Source of the DNA: Thermoanaerobaculaceae bacterium
GTDB taxonomy: Bacteria > Acidobacteriota > Thermoanaerobaculia > Thermoanaerobaculales > Thermoanaerobaculaceae
Direction of reading: 5' to 3'
DNA length: 51,027 nucleotides
NCBI GenBank assembly: GCA_025456225.1
Contig: JALOLB010000032.1
Coordinates: 1 to 51,027, forward strand
Shown here: piece after piece, positions 28,481 through 36,947 of the stretch
Layout: each line of letters begins with the position of its first letter
Position numbering within the stretch: the first letter of the stretch is position 1
Notes under the pieces: generated by a model
The model's database searches: none
Told to the model about the DNA's origin: nothing
Seen by the model: the letters and a program-made list of their open reading frames with translations, nothing else
Position numbers and translations under genes: made by a program

Positions 28481-29128
28481 CTACGCGACTCCGACGCGGG
28501 GGCAGAGGGGGGCAAGCGGGCAGCGGTCGCAGGCGGGCTTGCGAGCGGCGCAGACACGGCGGCCGTGCAGGATGAGGCGGTGGCTGAGGGCCACCCAGGA
28601 GGTCTCGGGGACGAGCGCCATGAGGTCCCGCTCGATCTTCTCCGGGTCGTCGTGGCGAGTCAGGCCCAGGCGCGCCGAGAGGCGGGCGACGTGGGTGTCC
28701 ACGACGACGCCGGTCGCCAGGCCGAAGGCCGTGCCGAGCACCACGTTGGCGGTCTTGCGGCCGACCCCCGGCAGGGCGGTGAGGGCCGCCATGTCGGCCG
28801 GGATCTGGCCGCCGTGGCGCTCCACGACGGCGCGGGCCATGCCCAGCAGGGATTTCGCCTTGTTGCGGAAGAAGCCGGTGCTCTTGACGAGCTCCTCCAG
28901 CTCGGTTGGGTCGGCCCCGGCCAGGGCCGGGGCGTCCGGGAAGCGGGCGAACAGCGCCGGGGTCACGAGGTTGACCCGCACGTCGGTGCACTGGGCCGAG
29001 AGGATCGTGGCCACGAGCAGCTCGTACGGGCTGCGATGGGAGAGCTCGCAGGTGGCGTCGGGATAGGCCGCGGTGAGGGCTGCATCGATCGCGACCGCGT
29101 GAACCTGCAGGCTCGGGTCGGGCCTCAT
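28481..29128 (-). CDS. nth: Endonuclease III (DNA glycosylase/AP lyase)
   Basis: 215 residues, a normal Nth length. It removes oxidised pyrimidines and nicks abasic DNA. The helix-hairpin-helix 'LPGVGRKTANVVL' contains the catalytic lysine, the catalytic aspartate is in 'VDTHVARLSARLGL', and a C-terminal Cx6Cx2Cx5C set (CAARKPACDRCPLAPLC) binds a [4Fe-4S] cluster. Its ATG 29128 overlaps the DUF502 stop by 4 nt (ATGA), placing it last in a four-gene minus-strand operon. Confidence 0.96.
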   Translation of the reverse strand: MRPDPSLQVHAVAIDAALTAAYPDATCELSHRSPYELLVATILSAQCTDVRVNLVTPALFARFPDAPALAGADPTELEELVKSTGFFRNKAKSLLGMARAVVERHGGQIPADMAALTALPGVGRKTANVVLGTAFGLATGVVVDTHVARLSARLGLTRHDDPEKIERDLMALVPETSWVALSHRLILHGRRVCAARKPACDRCPLAPLCPRVGVA

Positions 29129-29832
29129 GGCCGAAGCTCCGGCGAGCCGGGAGCGGGCGTCATGATGCGGCGGGGGTCGGGCGACACCAGGCCGCCGGAG
29201 ATCACCATGCGCACGGCCTCCTCCACGGAGATCGCCGTGCTGCGGACCTTCTCGATGGGGTAGAGCATGTAGAAGCCGGTGGTCGGATTGGGTGTGGTCG
29301 GCATGAACACCGAGGCCATCCGCCTCGGCCCCTCGTCGGTGATGGTCTCGAACTCGCCGGTGAGGAACCCCACGACCCACACGTCCTCGATCGGGAACGG
29401 GACCAGCACGACGCGCCGGAAACCCTTGGTGCGGTCGTGGGAGAAGGCGCGGGTGACCTCGCGAGCGCCGACGTAGATGGGGCGCAGGACCGGCACCCGG
29501 GCGAGGATCCGCTCGCCGAGCTTGAGGAAGCGGCGGCCGATGACGTTGTGGCCCAGGACGCCGAGCATGAAGATGATGATCAGCGCCAGGGCGGCGCCGG
29601 CGCCCGGGATGGGCTGGCCGAACAGCTCCTTGGAGATCGGGTAGGACCAACTGTCCAGCAGCCCGAAGATGAACCGCCCGAAGAAGACGGACACCGCCAG
29701 GGGGAAGGCGACGAGCGCGCCGGTGATGAAGCGGCTGCGCAGGAAGCCCATGACGGTCGAGTGCTTGTCCGGCTCGACCTGGGCCATCGGCAGGAACTGG
29801 GAGTCGTTCAGGGGATCGTGGCCGTCACTCAT
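29125..29832 (-). CDS. DUF502 family membrane protein
   Basis: 235 residues. Two membrane helices ('FITGALVAFPLAVSVFFGRFIFGLL' and 'ALALIIIFMLGVLGHNVIG') are followed by a conserved soluble domain with 'RVPVLRPIYVGAREVTRAF', 'VVLVPFPIEDVWVVGFLTGE' and 'VFMPTTPNPTTGFYMLYP', all characteristic of DUF502. The biochemical role of the family is not established. It overlaps acpS (upstream) and nth (downstream) by 4 nt each. A TACAAT box 9 nt before its ATG lies within acpS and may be chance. Confidence 0.9.
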   Translation of the reverse strand: MSDGHDPLNDSQFLPMAQVEPDKHSTVMGFLRSRFITGALVAFPLAVSVFFGRFIFGLLDSWSYPISKELFGQPIPGAGAALALIIIFMLGVLGHNVIGRRFLKLGERILARVPVLRPIYVGAREVTRAFSHDRTKGFRRVVLVPFPIEDVWVVGFLTGEFETITDEGPRRMASVFMPTTPNPTTGFYMLYPIEKVRSTAISVEEAVRMVISGGLVSPDPRRIMTPAPGSPELRP

Positions 29833-30233
29833 GGGACGCCGATTGTAGCGCCAGGCGGCGACACCACCTGGGCCTCCAGGATCACGACGGCGATGGCCAG
29901 CCCGCCGTCGTGGGTGATGGAGAGGTGCGAGCAGCCGACGCCCAGCTCGATCGCACGGCGGGCCGCGACGCCCTCGAGACGGAGGGACGGCTGCCCGTTG
30001 GCGAGGCGCTCGACCACCACCTGCCGCCAGCCCACGCCCTCGCCCCAGCCAGTGCCCAGAGCCTTGAACGCCGCTTCCTTGGCGGCCAGGAGCCCGGACA
30101 CGTGCTGCGCATCGCCGGGGCGGCGCACCTCGCCGGCCGAGAAGCAGTGGGCGAAGAGCCGCTCGGGATGCCTTTCCAGCAGGCGTGCAACCCGCGCCAC
30201 GCCGACCGCATCGATGCCCAGGCCGACGATCAC
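29829..30233 (-). CDS. acpS: Holo-[acyl-carrier-protein] synthase
   Basis: 134 residues. It transfers 4'-phosphopantetheine from CoA to acyl carrier protein. The family signatures are present: 'GLGIDAVGVARV' at the N-terminus (metal-binding Asp), 'HCFSAGEV', and 'LLAAKEAAFKALGTG' (catalytic Glu/Lys). It starts at GTG 30233, overlapping the stop of the upstream small membrane protein by 4 nt; the ORF-track start at 30410 lies inside that gene. The C-terminal tail after 'HLSITHDGGLAIAVVILE' runs about 15 residues longer than I expect. Confidence 0.92.
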   Translation of the reverse strand: MIVGLGIDAVGVARVARLLERHPERLFAHCFSAGEVRRPGDAQHVSGLLAAKEAAFKALGTGWGEGVGWRQVVVERLANGQPSLRLEGVAARRAIELGVGCSHLSITHDGGLAIAVVILEAQVVSPPGATIGVP

Positions 30234-30475
30234 GGGTTCCTCAGGGCGCTGTCCAGCCAGATGAAGGCGACCGCGAAGTGGATCACCCCGAAGCCGGCGA
30301 GGGCGCCGCGGAAGGCGCTGTTGCCGAGCAGTGGCAGGAGCCAGAAGGGGGTGCCGGCGAGCACGCGCTCGGTCCAGAAGTGGCCCCAGGGCGCCAGGAT
30401 GAAGAACCACCCGGCGCCCGTGAGGTACACGGCCACCAGCAGCCCGCCCATCGCCCGCAGCGCCCGCGTCAGCAC
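30230..30475 (-). CDS. Small membrane protein at the head of the acpS operon
   Basis: 81 residues from GTG 30475 (ATG 30451 would give 73). Two to three hydrophobic stretches: 'MGGLLVAVYLTGAGWFFILAPWG', 'FWLLPLLGNSAFRGALAGFGVIHF' and 'AVAFIWLD'. I do not recognise the family. A TACAAT box (30487-30482) puts the predicted transcript start on the G of the GTG, so the mRNA may be leaderless. Its stop overlaps the acpS start, so it is probably co-transcribed and coupled with acpS, DUF502 and nth. Confidence 0.65.
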   Translation of the reverse strand: MLTRALRAMGGLLVAVYLTGAGWFFILAPWGHFWTERVLAGTPFWLLPLLGNSAFRGALAGFGVIHFAVAFIWLDSALRNP

Positions 30476-30712
30476 CCGGGCATTGTACTGCCTCCGCTCA
30501 GGCTGCCCTCGACACGGCCGGACGAGGCTGCCGGCGTGATGCCCCGTCAGCCACGCGGCCTGGGCTCTTGACCTATTGTCTCGCCTGGGACGACGGGCTA
30601 GCATGCCGGAGTCGAAACAAGCGTGCCAGAGGAAGGAGGATGCAGCTCCAGCAGCGAGGATCCTGAGCCCGGTTCCCCAGGCTTCTGACCGATTCCCGGC
30701 AAGGAGGGACAG

Positions 30713-31150
30713 ATGGCGGACACGTATGCGGTGGTTGTGGCAAGGGTGGAGAGAAATCCAGAAACTGCAGAGAGGAAGGTCGTGTGCTACCCGGACGGCG
30801 CGCAGCTCCTCTACAGGGCCGGTCCGACTCTGATCCGGTGGGTGTTCCAGAACGTGCCGGCCGAGATCGACGACGCGCGCGTCGAGTTCTTCGGGTCCCA
30901 GCCGATGGACAAGTACCAGCGGCCGGCAACCAAGCCGGTGTTGGGGAAGCAGGCGCTCGGCGACCACCGGACGAAGCTGGAGGTCTCCACCAGCGGCTCG
31001 CACCTTCGCGACCTCGTCACCATCGCGAACAACCAGGAGGAGGGCTACTTCTTCTACAAGGTGGTGCTGATGCGCGGAGGGGTCGATGTCATCTCGTCGG
31101 ACCCCGGAGGAGGCAACAGCCCTGAAACCCCGCTGCCCTGGCCTCCGTGA
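30713..31150 (+). CDS. Hypothetical protein (145 aa)
   Basis: ATG 30713 has a strong AAGGAGGGA site. There is no signal peptide or membrane segment. The sequence is beta-rich ('TYAVVVARVERNPETAERKVVCYPDG', 'LIRWVFQNVPAEIDDARVEFFG', 'EEGYFFYKVVLMRGGVDVISSDPGG') and ends proline-rich. The 'GYFFYKVVL..GG..V.SDPGG' ending resembles small cytosolic proteins of unknown role in environmental genomes. It is monocistronic, convergent with the pseudokinase gene. TTGACC at 30568 has no matching -10, so the promoter is unclear. Confidence 0.65.
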   Translation: MADTYAVVVARVERNPETAERKVVCYPDGAQLLYRAGPTLIRWVFQNVPAEIDDARVEFFGSQPMDKYQRPATKPVLGKQALGDHRTKLEVSTSGSHLRDLVTIANNQEEGYFFYKVVLMRGGVDVISSDPGGGNSPETPLPWPP

Positions 31151-31189
31151 TCGCCCCACGCTGGACGCAGAGGCAGGCGCCCGGGACGA

Positions 31190-33640
31190 TCAGGAACCGG
31201 GCCGGAGAAGCGCCTCGAATCGCGGCTCCCCCTGGAGACCGGCGAACTCGGGTCCCCGGAACCACGGGACCGGTGCGTTCGCCCTCCGTGCCCGGCCGGC
31301 CCAGGCGATGGCGCCCTCGCGGTCCCTGTTGACGGCCGCAACCAGCGACGCCGTGAACAGCGCCGCCGGATGACGTGGATACGCCGCCAGCAAGGCCTCG
31401 ACGGCCGACGCCGCCTCGGCCCGGCGTCCGAGCTGCGCGAGGCAGACCGGCCGGGTCTCGAGGACACTGCGTTCGGTGCGTGCCGCCTCTGGGAGGGCCT
31501 CGCACTCTGCCAGGGCGGCACTGTAGTGCTCCCTGGCCTCGTCGTGCCGGCCCAGCACGAGGAGCGTGTCGGCGAGGTTCCTGCGGGCCAGGAAGTCCTT
31601 GACGTCCCGGTCGAGGGCCCGTCGATAGTAGGTCTCGGCCTCCTGGAAACGGCCCTGATAGTAGAGGCAGTTCGCCATGTGGATGAGGTCGAGGTGGGTG
31701 CCACGGTCCAGCAACAGATCGCGGTAGAGACGCTCGGCAAGCTCGTGGTTGCCGGCGTACATCTCGACCTCGGCCACCCTTGCTTTGTATGCGGTGTCCT
31801 CGGCTCCACGAGACCTGTACTCGGCAAGCGCCCGGCGCGCCCCATCGTAGTCACCGTGGGCGGCGCGCATATCGGCGAGGGCGAGGTGAGCGGTGGCGTT
31901 GGGAAAGAGCCGAATGCTGCGCTGGAAGGCGATCTCGGCGTCGTCAAAGTGCCCGGCTCGTGACAGGGCATTCCCGAGCGCATGCCAGGTGGCGGGGTTG
32001 CCCGGTGCCGTTCTGGTGAGCTGCTCGGCCAGCTCGATCGCCCTGGTGGTCTGGCCGGTGAGCGTGGCGAGGCCGATCTCGGCCAGACCGACGTTCACCG
32101 GCGAGCCGCCGGCCGCTCGTGCCCGGCTGATGGCATCCTCGCACCTGGCGCGGTCCTCCTCCCGGAAGTGGAACGCGAAACGCCTGCCGTGCTGCTCGGC
32201 GAGCAGGAGCCATGCCTCGGCGAAGCCCGGAGAGTCCGCAAGGGCCGAGGTCAGCAGGCTGATCTCCTCCTCAAGCTCCCGTGAGGTGGCTCTCCTGGCG
32301 GCACGGTCGCGGACGATGAGGTAGGACCGGAAGGCAGCCGGGGATGCGGCCAGCGGGGAGGTACCCCTGGATGCGTAGTCACCACGGTAGGCCCCGCGGA
32401 GGAGCTCGCTCGCCAGCTCCCGGAGGGCAGCCGGCTCCCAGGTGCCGGTCGAGACTCTCTGCGACCAGAGCTCCCTGCCGTCCCGGACGCGGCGCCGGTG
32501 GAGCTCGAGCCATGGCCCTGGCTGTGGGGGCTCCACCGTCAGCTTGATCTCGACCAGCTCGTCGACTGCCAGCTCGCGGGCGATCTCCGCGTCGGTGCGC
32601 CCTGCGGCGTGCAGGCCCAGGACCTCCCGTCGCCCGGCCAGCGTGAGATTGTCCACACCGGCCAGGGCTACCACCACCGTGTCGAAGACCGCTGTGGCGG
32701 CGAGCCGTGCGTCCTCCGTGTCGGCCGGCGCCTCGACAGGCAGGACCGCGACCGCCAGGGGGCGACGGGATCCCCACCACCACCAGCCGGCCGCGGCACC
32801 CGCTACGGCAAGCGCCAGCGCGAGGGCAGCCGGCAGCCACCGGCGGCGGGATGGCGAAGGCCGGGTGACGGTGGGCACGACCTGGGTCGCGGTCTGGCTT
32901 CGGTGGGCCAGCGCATGCAGCTCGGCCGTCGCCTCGTCGAGGCTCTCGTAGGCAGGCACTCCGGGGAGGGCCATCAGGCCGGCGATGAGGCGTTCCAGGG
33001 AGGGCGCCAGCGCGCCACCGTGCGTGCCGATCGCTTCCCGGATCTCTTCGAGCGTCAAGCTCCCGTCCTGGCCCGGTGGGACAGGCTTGCCCAGGAGGGC
33101 GAGGATCGCCCGTCCAAGTGCCCGGAGGTCGGCTGCCGGGCGGTCGGTCGCGATGAGCTCGTGGGGCTCGATGGCAGCCCAGGGGGGCAGGCAGAAGCCG
33201 CCGATCTTCAGGTGTCCGGCATGGGTCACCAGGACCCTGCGGAGTCCGACGCGCCCGCACGTCACGTGGCGGTGGTGCACCGCCGCCAGCGCTTCGGCAA
33301 GCTCGGAGGCCATCCTGACGACCTCGCTGGTCGCGAACGGCTGGCGCGTGGCCAGGTCCTCGAGCGACGCCCCCTCGACCCACTCGCTGATGATCCAGTC
33401 GCTCCCGTCCTGGTGGACGATGTCCAGGATGTGCACGACCGCGGGGTGGGTGACGGCCGCCATGGCTCGCACCTCGCGCCGCCACCGCTCCCGGTCGTCC
33501 ACTCCCACACCTTCGAGGGGCACGCCAACGGCCTGGACCGGGCGCTCGAGCTGCTCGTCCCAGGCTGCGAATCTCTCATGGGTCGTGGAGGTCTCGATCA
33601 CGCGGTCGAGACGGTAGTGGCCGACGCGGGCGGGGCGCAT
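31190..33640 (-). CDS. Pseudokinase-transmembrane-TPR protein
   Basis: 816 residues. Residues 1 to about 240 follow the Ser/Thr kinase fold ('RREVRAMAAVTHPAVVHILD' as helix C/beta 4, 'WIISEWVEGASLEDL' as hinge, 'ADLRALGRAILALL' as the lower lobe). The catalytic residues are missing: no glycine-rich loop in 'RVIETSTTHE', no ATP lysine in 'VQAVGVPL', the HRD loop is 'HRHVTCGRVGLRRVLV', and DFG is 'GGF'. One membrane helix follows ('ALALALAVAGAAAGWWWW', about 272-292), then a TolB-like domain ('LAVAVLPVEAPADTED') and about ten TPR repeats. The architecture matches membrane kinase-TPR proteins of Acidobacteriota, but this copy should signal by binding, not phosphorylation. Confidence 0.85.
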   Translation of the reverse strand: MRPARVGHYRLDRVIETSTTHERFAAWDEQLERPVQAVGVPLEGVGVDDRERWRREVRAMAAVTHPAVVHILDIVHQDGSDWIISEWVEGASLEDLATRQPFATSEVVRMASELAEALAAVHHRHVTCGRVGLRRVLVTHAGHLKIGGFCLPPWAAIEPHELIATDRPAADLRALGRAILALLGKPVPPGQDGSLTLEEIREAIGTHGGALAPSLERLIAGLMALPGVPAYESLDEATAELHALAHRSQTATQVVPTVTRPSPSRRRWLPAALALALAVAGAAAGWWWWGSRRPLAVAVLPVEAPADTEDARLAATAVFDTVVVALAGVDNLTLAGRREVLGLHAAGRTDAEIARELAVDELVEIKLTVEPPQPGPWLELHRRRVRDGRELWSQRVSTGTWEPAALRELASELLRGAYRGDYASRGTSPLAASPAAFRSYLIVRDRAARRATSRELEEEISLLTSALADSPGFAEAWLLLAEQHGRRFAFHFREEDRARCEDAISRARAAGGSPVNVGLAEIGLATLTGQTTRAIELAEQLTRTAPGNPATWHALGNALSRAGHFDDAEIAFQRSIRLFPNATAHLALADMRAAHGDYDGARRALAEYRSRGAEDTAYKARVAEVEMYAGNHELAERLYRDLLLDRGTHLDLIHMANCLYYQGRFQEAETYYRRALDRDVKDFLARRNLADTLLVLGRHDEAREHYSAALAECEALPEAARTERSVLETRPVCLAQLGRRAEAASAVEALLAAYPRHPAALFTASLVAAVNRDREGAIAWAGRARRANAPVPWFRGPEFAGLQGEPRFEALLRPGS

Positions 33641-33649
33641 GCTGCAGGC

Positions 33650-33678
33650 ATTGTAGCGGCCAGTGGGAATCGTGCGAA
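33650..33678 (-). promoter_or_regulatory. Promoter for the pseudokinase gene
   Basis: On the minus strand: TTCGCA, 17 bp, TACAAT, then 9 nt to the ATG. The predicted leader is about 3 nt. Confidence 0.6.
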
Positions 33679-33706
33679 GGGCGGGCTGCAGGGTCGCCTG
33701 CGGCGG

Positions 33707-34399
33707 TCAGCGGCCGAGGAGGCGGTCCACGGTGTCATGCCGGGGCTGGTGGCCGGACTGCTGCGCCCGCAGGGCAAGCCACAGGATCCCGGCCAGGATC
33801 AGCCCGCTGGCCATGAGGATCCAGGCGTCGTAGGTCGTCTGGGTGGCGACCGTGAACGACATCGCCACTCCCCGCAGAAACGCCCCGTCGTGGAGGCGGG
33901 GGTCGCGGCTGCCGACCTCGATGCTGAAGGTGCGGTCGCCCCACGGCACGACGCCGGTATAGCCCAGGCTCGTGACGCGCTCCCCGTCGCGCTGGGTTTC
34001 GAACCACCCCCAGGCATCCCGGCCGCCGATCGACAGGGACTCCACCTCGCCGTAGCCCTGGGAGGTGTATCGGCGCGCGTACTCGTCCCGGGCCTCCTGG
34101 ATCTCGTCGCGGGTGGCGGCGCCGGAGTACTCGGTGATGATCACCGAGGTGGTCCAGTCCGTGCCGCCGGGCTTGAGGTACGCCACCTGCCGGAGCCTCG
34201 CCCGGTGGGGGAGCGGCGCGCGCGCGGACTGCACCGTGCTGGTGTAGGCGAGGCCCGTGGGTGGCTTGCGGAGGATCGGTCCCTCGTTGATCGGGGCGCA
34301 GCCGGCGGTTGTCACGGCGAGGAGCAGGGCGGCCAGCCAGCGGCCCGATGGTGCCAGGCGCCGGATCCCGGTCGTGGGCCCTGCCCCAGGTGTGCCCAT
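33707..34399 (-). CDS. Predicted lipoprotein with C-terminal membrane helix
   Basis: 230 residues from ATG 34399 (in-frame ATGs at 34408 and 34411 are possible). A lipobox 'LAVTTAGC' follows a hydrophobic stretch, placing Cys around residue 33. The periplasmic domain is mixed alpha/beta ('TSVIITEYSGAATRDEIQEARDEYARRY', 'GGRDAWGWFETQ', 'RTFSIEVGSRDPRLHDGAFLRGVAMSF'), reminiscent of small proteins that test for membrane damage or bind a partner. The end has a helix 'WILMASGLILAGILWLALRA' and a basic tail. A lipid anchor plus a C-terminal helix is unusual. Function unknown. A TATGAT box lies 7 nt before the ATG. Confidence 0.68.
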   Translation of the reverse strand: MGTPGAGPTTGIRRLAPSGRWLAALLLAVTTAGCAPINEGPILRKPPTGLAYTSTVQSARAPLPHRARLRQVAYLKPGGTDWTTSVIITEYSGAATRDEIQEARDEYARRYTSQGYGEVESLSIGGRDAWGWFETQRDGERVTSLGYTGVVPWGDRTFSIEVGSRDPRLHDGAFLRGVAMSFTVATQTTYDAWILMASGLILAGILWLALRAQQSGHQPRHDTVDRLLGR

Positions 34400-34447
34400 G
34401 TGCGTCATCATAGCCGGGTGGACATCGGGGCGCACCCAGAGGTGGCG

Positions 34448-35980
34448 ATGAGCGGCGAGCCCGCGCGGTCGTGGGTTGTGCGGATCCCGTGCCCGCAGTG
34501 CGGAGACGGCGTGGTGGTGGCCTCGGCCGCCACCGGCGCCAGATGCCGGAGCTGCGGCTCGGCCCACCTCGTGACGGGGCACGGCGGGCCGACGGTGCTG
34601 GTCGTGCCCGACCGGGTCGCCAATGCGGAGGAGGCGCGGCAGGTGTTCGTGGCCGACCTGCAGGCGCGGCGGGCTGTCGAGCTCGGGCTGGCGCTGGGCC
34701 GCGACCGTGGAGCGAGCTCCGTTGCGACGGGCGCACCGGAGCCTGACACGCGGGCTGCCGACGCGGGGGAGGCCCTGGCCGCCAGATGGGGAGAGCGGCT
34801 GGATGCCGAGACCCGGGTCCTCTCCGACGTGCGCCTGCTGGCGCCCACCTGCCATCTGGCCGGTCGGTTGTGGGAGGGGGTGATCGGGCGCGACCGCGCC
34901 GGCACGAAGGTCCGGCAGGCAAGAGTGCGAGCAGTGGAGGGTGCGGCTCGGGCCTGCGAGGCGTCGCTGCCCCTCCCGGACATGGGCGCCCTGTCCTGGG
35001 TCCAGGAGCTTTGGCCCTGGCCGGCGTCCGGCCAGGACGTGGCGCCGGTACTGGAGCCGGTCGGACTGGACGAGCGGTTTGCGGCCCTGGGGGCCAGACT
35101 GGATCGCGTCTCGCCCTTTGCCGGGGTCGAACCGGCCCTGCGGCACGCCGTGCTCTGGGTCACCGCCAGGGCGGTGGTGATGCGCCCGTTTCACGTCCTC
35201 CGCCTCGCATGCCGCGGCCGATCCCTCGCGGTGCTGGTGGACGGTGGCGCCCGGACCTGTGTCGTCGCGCTCGAGGACGCCGAGGCGCTCCGGATCGAGC
35301 GGGCGCCCCGGTTGGCTCGTCCGGGCTCGCTGCCCGGTGCCCTCGGCCTGCGCCCCATGCGCTGCCCCGAGTGCGGCGGAGACCTGCCGCTGCAGCGGTT
35401 CGAGGAGGTGCGCCTGTGCCGCACCTGTGGACGGGCGTTCAGTCACGAGGGAGGAAGGCTGCACAGGGTCGCGTACCGGGTGGAGGCCAGGGGGCTGTCG
35501 GGGGACACCGCCCTGCTCCCCTTCTGGCGCCTCCGCTTCCGGCTGCAGGAGGTGGGCGGCGAGATCATCACCTCCCTCGGTCAGCTCAGGGGGAAGCTGC
35601 GCCGGCGGCACGCCGAGCCGATCGACGGGTCGGACGGCCGCGACACGCTCGACGTGCCCGCCTTCCGCTCGGGCGGGCGGGCGCGACTGGCGGACGTCCT
35701 GTGGCGCCGGCCTTGCGAGGGCGAGCCCGGGCCTCACCGGACGCTCGACGGACCCGTGAGCCCGGGCTCGGGCCTGCCGCGTCCGGCCCGCCTGATCTCC
35801 ATCGGGCCCGCTGAGGCGACGGCCCTGGCGAGGCTGGCGCTGCTCCTGGGCCTCGGCGAGCGGGACCTGGCGGGCGCCTCGATCCCGAACCTGCGCGCGC
35901 TGCTGGGCGACTCCCGGATCGACGTGTCGGCACCCACGCTTGTGCTCCGCGAGGTGTCGCGGGCGCACCTGCGGGCCTGA
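34448..35980 (+). CDS. Zinc-ribbon protein of unknown function (510 aa)
   Basis: ATG 34448 is chosen; GTG 34418 in the same frame is an alternative, and the ORF-track start 32498 merely reads antisense through other genes. Two widely separated zinc-ribbon-like sets are visible: 'CPQCGDG...CRSCG' at about residues 15-37 and 'CPECGGDLPLQRF...CRTCG' at about 305-328. Between them are hydrophobic helical stretches; the C-terminal third has 'LPFWRLRFRLQEVGGEI' and a Leu-rich end. There is no signal peptide, clear membrane helix or recognisable enzymatic motif. It is divergent from the lipoprotein gene. I cannot name a family. Confidence 0.72.
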   Translation: MSGEPARSWVVRIPCPQCGDGVVVASAATGARCRSCGSAHLVTGHGGPTVLVVPDRVANAEEARQVFVADLQARRAVELGLALGRDRGASSVATGAPEPDTRAADAGEALAARWGERLDAETRVLSDVRLLAPTCHLAGRLWEGVIGRDRAGTKVRQARVRAVEGAARACEASLPLPDMGALSWVQELWPWPASGQDVAPVLEPVGLDERFAALGARLDRVSPFAGVEPALRHAVLWVTARAVVMRPFHVLRLACRGRSLAVLVDGGARTCVVALEDAEALRIERAPRLARPGSLPGALGLRPMRCPECGGDLPLQRFEEVRLCRTCGRAFSHEGGRLHRVAYRVEARGLSGDTALLPFWRLRFRLQEVGGEIITSLGQLRGKLRRRHAEPIDGSDGRDTLDVPAFRSGGRARLADVLWRRPCEGEPGPHRTLDGPVSPGSGLPRPARLISIGPAEATALARLALLLGLGERDLAGASIPNLRALLGDSRIDVSAPTLVLREVSRAHLRA

Positions 35981-36072
35981 TCCGCAGGAACGTGCCTGGC
36001 CGAGGATGGTCGGGGGGGCTGCCCTCACCTGCGCTGCTCGGAGCGCGTGGAGCGGCCAGCGCGCGCCGCAAC

Positions 36073-36417
36073 CTACCGCTCGGGGTGCCGGTCGGGGTGA
36101 TTGGGGTCGTCAAACTCTAGGAACTCGATGGGGGCGCCGTTGTGGACGATGAATGCGACCCGCACGCCGGCGCTTGGAGAGTTGGGGGCGATGAGCACCT
36201 CCTGGCCGGCGATGGCAGCGTCCAGGTCGTCCACCTCGAAGGCGACGTGGGGGACCTTCTGGACCAGCTCCGGGGTCGACGCCCCGGGCTCGAAGCGCAG
36301 CCACTCCACACCGTAAGGGCTGTCGGAGAACCCCTGGACGTACGTCTTGTGGGCGGCCAGGTAGATCTCGCCCTCGCGGGGAAGGGAGGTTGGGATGCCG
36401 ACGTGGTGGTACCTCAC
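36073..36417 (-). CDS. VOC/glyoxalase-fold protein
   Basis: 114 residues, GTG start at 36417, overlapping the stop of the upstream small membrane protein by 4 nt. One vicinal-oxygen-chelate module set is visible: 'YHHVGIPTSLPREGEIYL' at the start, 'PHVAFEVDDLDAAIAGQEVL' in the middle and 'GAPIEFLEFDDP' at the end. The positions fit metal ligands (His, His, Glu) of this fold. The substrate is unknown; relatives act as lyases, dioxygenases or binding proteins. Confidence 0.82.
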   Translation of the reverse strand: MRYHHVGIPTSLPREGEIYLAAHKTYVQGFSDSPYGVEWLRFEPGASTPELVQKVPHVAFEVDDLDAAIAGQEVLIAPNSPSAGVRVAFIVHNGAPIEFLEFDDPNHPDRHPER

Positions 36418-36611
36418 GATGCCCTCCGGGCGAGCAGGCCGGCCAGGGAGAGAACGGCGCCCGACCCGGCTGCCACGCCGGCCAGGAAGCCGGCGAGGAA
36501 CGCCCAGGGGCGGCCGAGCGACCCGACGCCGAGCAGCGGGCCGACGACGATCGCCACCCCTCCCAGGCCCGCCAGGGTGGCGCCGAATGCGAGCTTGTGC
36601 TGTGCGAGCAT
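36414..36611 (-). CDS. Small membrane protein (65 aa)
   Basis: Starts MLAQHKLAFGATLAGLGGVA and contains two hydrophobic segments ('LAFGATLAGLGGVAIVVGPLLG' and 'AFLAGFLAGVAAGSGAVLSLAGLL') with a short loop 'GSLGRP'. There is no family I recognise. It is co-transcribed with the VOC protein by a 4-nt overlap. A TAGGAT box at 36633-36638 on its strand is a possible -10. Confidence 0.62.
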   Translation of the reverse strand: MLAQHKLAFGATLAGLGGVAIVVGPLLGVGSLGRPWAFLAGFLAGVAAGSGAVLSLAGLLARRAS

Positions 36612-36682
36612 CCGCGGGTTCTCCGATCGCCCATCCTACGAGAGGGTGTGACGGCGGGTTTCCCGGTCATGTCGAGGTCCGA

Positions 36683-36912
36683 GCGTGTGAAGGAATGTCG
36701 TGAAGGGCCCGCCCCGCCACCTGCACGCCAACGACAGCGTGGATGTGGACGTGGACGTCGACGTGGTCGTGAAGGCCGCGGGGCACTCCCTGGCCACCCA
36801 CGTCCCACCCTGCGGTCTCGGCCGTGCACGCGACACGTCCGGTTCGAGCCCCTTCCCGAGCTTGGCAACGGTCCACGTCCACGTCCACGACCACGTCCAC
36901 GTCCACGTCCAC
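36683..36912. repeat. Hexamer element, GTCCAC family, with inverted arms
   Basis: The left arm at 36745-36771 (GTGGAC units) and right arm at 36886-36912 (GTCCAC units) are complementary at 26 of 27 positions, including a shared off-pattern GACCAC unit. The full right array is seven hexamers (36871-36912). Upstream at 36683 is a GCGTGTGAAGGAAT motif like those at 7573 and 28253. The 336-bp gap 36612-36947 holds no supported gene. Confidence 0.85.
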
Positions 36913-36947
36913 GGTGCGACGCGTCCGCCCGATACCCTCACAGGTTC

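Noticed and set aside
29842-29847. TACAAT box before the DUF502 ATG as an internal promoter
   Set aside because: It lies in the acpS coding end, lacks a -35, and the 4-nt overlap already explains expression.
30640-30666. Eight-codon leader ORF (ATG after GGAGG) before the 30713 gene
   Set aside because: The Shine-Dalgarno abuts the ATG, and the peptide shows no attenuator features or hairpin.
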